This document shows, in pieces, positions 47,298-53,958 of a DNA stretch of 53,958 bases. The stretch is from Irineochytrium annulatum. Its lineage: Eukaryota > Chytridiomycota > Chytridiomycetes > Chytridiales > Chytridiaceae. The stretch is taken from the NCBI GenBank assembly GCA_027600665.1, contig JADGJL010000052.1, positions 1-53,958 of the forward strand, written 5' to 3'. The notes beneath the pieces are model-generated. The model was not told the DNA's origin, made no database searches, and saw only the letters and a program-made list of their open reading frames with translations. Each line of letters starts with the position of its first letter. The stretch's first letter is position 1. A program made the translations under genes and the position numbers.

Positions 47298-48522
47298 ATG
47301 GCGGCTCCTGATGACGACGAATCCGAAGGTGGGTCCGTGGACTTCGTTGCGGGAAGCTCCCGGGCGCTTCGCAAACCGCGGGCCGCCATCGCGAGCGAGT
47401 GTCACGACCGGATGCTAAAATCCATCATGTTCGCAGAGTCGTTCGACTCCACCGAGAGCTCGGAGGGATCTTCATCGGCGGTGTCATGGATCAACTGGTA
47501 CTGCTCTCTGCCAGGTCTGGACTTCTGCTGGATTATTGAGCGAGATGACGAAGATCTCTGGATTGGAAGCTGACTAGTCTGCGGACTTCAACAGGTCACG
47601 AGTTCTTCCTTGAGGTCCCCGAGGAGTTCATTGAGGACGAGTTCAACCTCACAGGCCTGAACACGGCTGTTGTGCTTTACAACGAGGCGCTCGATATGAT
47701 TTTGGATCTGGAGCCGTCGTCACCGCATGGGGGGACGCAGCTGGCGCTCATTGAGTCCGCGGCAGAGACGTTGTATGGGCTGATACACCAGCGGTACCTC
47801 CTGACGCGGCCAGCGCTCCAGGCCATGGCGGAGAAGTGGCGGGAATTATTATTCGGGGTGTGTCCTCGGTATGGGTGCGGGGACATTGGGATCCTGCCGT
47901 GTGGACGGACAGATCAGCCCGGGATCGACACGGTGAAGATGTATTGTGGTCGATGTGGCGACATATATCACCCTCGAGAGGTACACGTGTAGAGTTTTTT
48001 CCTGTTTGGTCGCGTTCTCTTTCTTTGGTGCTGCGTAATCCAGTTCTGACGCGTATCGGGATACAGGCAAAGTATCAAAACCTCGACGGCGCCTTTTTTG
48101 GAACCACCTTCCCGCATATGTTCTTTATGACCTTCCCTGATCTCCTACCACCATTGACATCCCCGCCGCGCCTGACAACATCCTCATCCTTCCGGTCGCG
48201 AGACGGCACGAGCTCGACATTACGGCGTCGGACGTCGGCCGGGGCCGGCGGGGTCGGCAAGCAAAAGGCGGGGCCAAACGAGGAGGAAGAGGAGCTGGAG
48301 GACGAGGAGGAAGAAGATGAGGACGACGATGAGGACGATGACGGGTCGGAGCGGTTCCCGGATTATACCATTTACGAGCCGAAGATATTCGGTTTCAGGG
48401 TCTCGGAGCTGTCGAGGACGGGGCCGAGGATGCTGTGGTTACGGTACAAGATATCGGGTCCGGTTCCAAGGGGATATTCGGAGCGGGTGGAGACGATGCC
48501 ATACAATTTGGGTGTTGATTAG
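47298..48522 (+). CDS. Casein kinase 2 regulatory (beta) subunit
   Basis: Exons 47298-47514, 47595-47980 and 48067-48522 give 352 residues; typical CK2 beta has about 215-280. The beta subunit dimer joins two catalytic subunits and guides substrate choice. Family signatures are SSAVSWINWYCSLPGHEFFL, VPEEFIEDEFNLTGL, IHQRYLLTRPALQAMAEKW, and the zinc site CPRYGC with YCGRC, whose four Cys hold the dimer together. The dimer-side DGAFFGTTFPHMFFM and PKIFGFRVSEL are present. Between them is an extra segment of about 85 residues, first Ser/Thr/Arg-rich and then a long Glu/Asp run. A short N-terminal extension is also unusual. Confidence 0.94.
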
Positions 48523-48839
48523 AGAGGCTCTTTATTAATGAATTTACTTCGTTGTGAATACTCATTATCTTTGCGACTGCTGATAGACTCCTATCGCTAG
48601 CTTTATGCTTCACCCTCGCTAATGCGAATAATGGCCTCCTTCGTCTCTTCACCGCCGAGAACACTAAGCGATATCCGTTATATGTATTTGTCACCATTGC
48701 TCGCCCATCCCATCAGGTCTTCGTGTGTTATAACTTAATTTGGGAGCATTTGATGAAGAACTGGCATTCCCACAAGGTGTATGCGAGCAGATATGCGCTT
48801 AATAAGGGCAATCTGTCTTTTAGCATATGATTGAGCAGC
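48523..48839. other. Intergenic between convergent genes
   Basis: 3' flanks of CK2 beta and the acidic orphan protein. Nothing further supported. Confidence 0.5.
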
Positions 48840-49397
48840 TCATGTCGCCGTCGCGTCGCCCTCCCCTTCCCCATTGGCATCCCCGTCGCCTTCCCCGGCT
48901 CCCTCTCCCTCATTTTCCCCATCGTCGTCACTTTCAGCTTCTGGTTCCTCGTTCGTAGGATTATAGTCCGCGTCCTCATTTTCGTCCTCATCAGCGACAC
49001 CGATCTTCGACGCATCCGCCAACGTCATTTGGGGCGCTGAAGTCGACGCCGCCAACGCCTGCATTTCCTGACTGTCCAAGTCCTCACTCGATGGGCCAGC
49101 ATCCCTCAACGCAATGTCCGCAGCTCCTTCGTCGGCCTTCTGGTCAGCTGTGACGGTCGTCACGGTCATGGGCAGATTCGTGAGATGTGGTGGAGCCGGC
49201 TGGCCGACGTGGTCGGGCACGAGGACGAAAGGTTGAACGGGTTTATAGTCCTGAGAGTCCAGGTCGACGGCAGGGTTCGGGTCTACAACCACGGCTTGCG
49301 AGCTGGCCGGGGGTATTGACGACGACACGAGGCTGGCGGCTTTAGGAGTGTACACGACGGGCGACGTGTCGGGTATTGCCGGCAGACTTCCCGTCAT
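48840..49397 (-). CDS. Acidic orphan protein (may lack 5' exons)
   Basis: A single open exon of 185 residues, from ATG at 49397 to the stop at 48840. The first two thirds are Pro/Ser/Val-rich with a DLDSQDYKPVQPFVLVPDHV segment; the last 50 residues are almost only Glu, Asp, Gly and Ala. I recognise no family. An acceptor (TTACAG) lies just before the ATG, and a short upstream exon (around 49477-49447, TAADLVGKP) could be joined in frame, so the true start may be further right. Further upstream exons could not be resolved. It might be a nuclear acidic protein, but that is only a guess from composition. Confidence 0.5.
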   Translation of the reverse strand: MTGSLPAIPDTSPVVYTPKAASLVSSSIPPASSQAVVVDPNPAVDLDSQDYKPVQPFVLVPDHVGQPAPPHLTNLPMTVTTVTADQKADEGAADIALRDAGPSSEDLDSQEMQALAASTSAPQMTLADASKIGVADEDENEDADYNPTNEEPEAESDDDGENEGEGAGEGDGDANGEGEGDATAT

Positions 49398-49857
49398 TCC
49401 CTGTAATCCAAATCAACGTGATGCTTTCTCCTGCGACGTTCTTACCGGCTTCCCGACCAAATCTGCTGCTGTTGCTAAGAACGTCAGGTTTGTTTGTAAC
49501 CGCTGGTGATATCTACTGCTCGTTTAGCATCAATACTACAACGGGTCATTACAATTTGAATTCGTTTTCTTCCTGCCAGCCTTTAAAGAGGTCAGAAACG
49601 CAGCCCGGGCACCTCTACTTCACCATTCTTTTGGTATTCCATCATGATCTTTATGATGTGTGTGTTGATAGCGAGTATCTGCCTACGGGCCGTCGTTAGA
49701 AAATGAAAACGGCTCCAGAGACCACATACTCGATGACAGAGTGCGAGAGGTGGGGTACCTTGATCATCGCTTCTGCTTCTGGGAGGTCCAAGCCGTCAAG
49801 TCGCTGATGATGTTGATGAAGCGGACAACGCCGTTCGAAGAAAATGTGATGAATTGA
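49398..49857. other. Intergenic or unresolved 5' exons
   Basis: Holds possible 5' exons of the reverse-strand acidic gene (about 49477-49447 and 49780-49729) and the 5' flank of the forward-strand small gene. The frames do not join without stops, so no model is given. Confidence 0.35.
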
Positions 49858-50305
49858 ATGATTGAGGGACCATCGGCTCAAGACGGTTCATTTGCGGTTG
49901 CGACGACCTCTACTGCGGCAGCGACCACCACCGTTGCCTGCACGGCAGTGAAACGCAGCAAGAAGATCGGCAAGAAAGGACCGAAGTTCCCTGTCCCCCC
50001 ATCGTACCCAGTTGGCCAACCCGGCGCCCTGGCTGAAGCAACCAAAGCGTCCCGAAAATACCCCAGCTGGAAGGTATTGCTGTACTTTAGGAAACTTGCT
50101 TCAAAAGTTACCAACATGAACGAAAATTCATCAGCACCCAGTGGTTCTGCCGATAAAAAGGAAGGAAGAAAGTGAAGAGGAAGACGACGAGCTTGAAGAT
50201 TTCGAAGATTTTGTCGACTTCGTTTTACAGTCGCCCAAGGAGGAAATGCTGAAAGCAACAATCACGTTCTGGGCCAAATGCGAAGACGACCATGTCAATG
50301 ACTAA
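49858..50305 (+). CDS. Small basic-acidic orphan protein
   Basis: Exons 49858-50073 and 50135-50305 give 128 residues. The N-terminal half is Thr/Ala-rich, then basic (KRSKKIGKKGPKFPVPPSY). After the intron comes an acidic stretch (KRKEESEEEDDELEDFEDF) and a conserved-looking end (VDFVLQSPKEEMLKATITFW). Splicing removes a stop in the second frame and joins YPSWK to HPVVLP in phase, which supports a real two-exon gene. No family is recognised. Its 3' end converges on protein kinase C with 259 bp between the stops. Confidence 0.55.
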
Positions 50306-50564
50306 TAATTATGAGTTATATTTCTACAATGGCGTCGGTGCATTATCGTTTCAGTCCATTTACTTCTCTAGTTCCTGCAGAAGTCTATGATACTTGGAGG
50401 AGGAGATAAAGTAGTAAAAAGTGGTAATTATGGTTTTGGGAGGGATTTGGCCGCATTAGTCTGAGAAGAAGGGTGTGAAGCTGGAGGTGTTCCTTTTATC
50501 CGGTTCTCCTGCGCCCACTCAGTAAGGGAACACCGCAATTAGCACGATTAATTGTAAGGTACAC

Positions 50565-53957
<3,393 letters not shown>

Positions 53958-53958
53958 C

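Noticed and set aside
48395..48697. Reverse-strand frame over the CK2 beta end
   Set aside because: It overlaps the CK2 beta last exon in antisense and has no family signal.

Overview
The window is eukaryotic nuclear DNA from a fungus. Nearly every gene is split by short introns, mostly 39-75 nt, with GT..AG borders. The recognisable genes are fungal in type: a Pkc1-type protein kinase C with a DYG motif, the fused siroheme sulfite reductase beta subunit, Dap1, Spt2, Snu66/SART1 and Mediator subunits. A PDXDC1-like protein, a DUF1475-type membrane protein and an oligopeptidase B sit beside them. To my knowledge these are uncommon in Ascomycota and Basidiomycota, so an early-diverging fungus such as a chytrid is my best inference, not a proven placement. 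No prokaryotic operons, CRISPR arrays, tRNA or rRNA genes were seen. All exon coordinates are my own splice predictions, checked for reading-frame continuity and, where a family is known, for fit to that family.

Layout. 1-6.8 kb (+): the 3' part of a Ser/Thr-rich single-pass membrane protein, an orphan region with an inverted repeat, a DGAT2 acyltransferase and a PDXDC1-like protein. 6.9-12 kb: an Sds3/BRMS1-like chromatin protein (-) divergent from a Gyp7/TBC1D15-type Rab GAP (+). 12.3-15 kb (+): a DUF1475-like membrane protein and Spt2. 15.3-19.3 kb: SART1/Snu66 (-) divergent from cyclin C (+). 19.4-22.5 kb: V-ATPase subunit B (+) converging on an FCP1/NIF-type HAD phosphatase (-), with only 6 bp between the stop codons. 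22.6-27 kb: a Rud3/GMAP-210-type golgin (-) divergent from MED7 (+). 27-29.3 kb is gene-poor and holds a frame-disrupted gene for a small secreted Cys-containing protein. 29.3-37.4 kb (-): sulfite reductase beta and oligopeptidase B. 37.9-38.5 kb: a broken glutathione S-transferase. 39-42.5 kb: Dap1 (+) converging on an asparaginase-ankyrin protein (-). 43-48.5 kb (+): a large multi-RRM protein and casein kinase 2 beta. 48.8-50.3 kb: two small acidic orphan proteins. 50.5-53.96 kb (-): protein kinase C, cut by the window edge.

How the genes relate. There is no operon-like system. Several neighbours act in nuclear gene expression (Sds3-like, Spt2, SART1, cyclin C, MED7) and several in endomembrane traffic or lipid metabolism (Rab GAP, golgin, V-ATPase B, DGAT2, Dap1). 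They are housekeeping genes packed in divergent and convergent pairs. The most unusual items are the frame-disrupted secreted-protein gene, the GST pseudogene, the PDXDC1-like and DUF1475-like proteins, the multi-RRM protein, the DLNGT phosphatase, and the number of introns whose length is a multiple of three and which lack stop codons, so they can pass as coding sequence.
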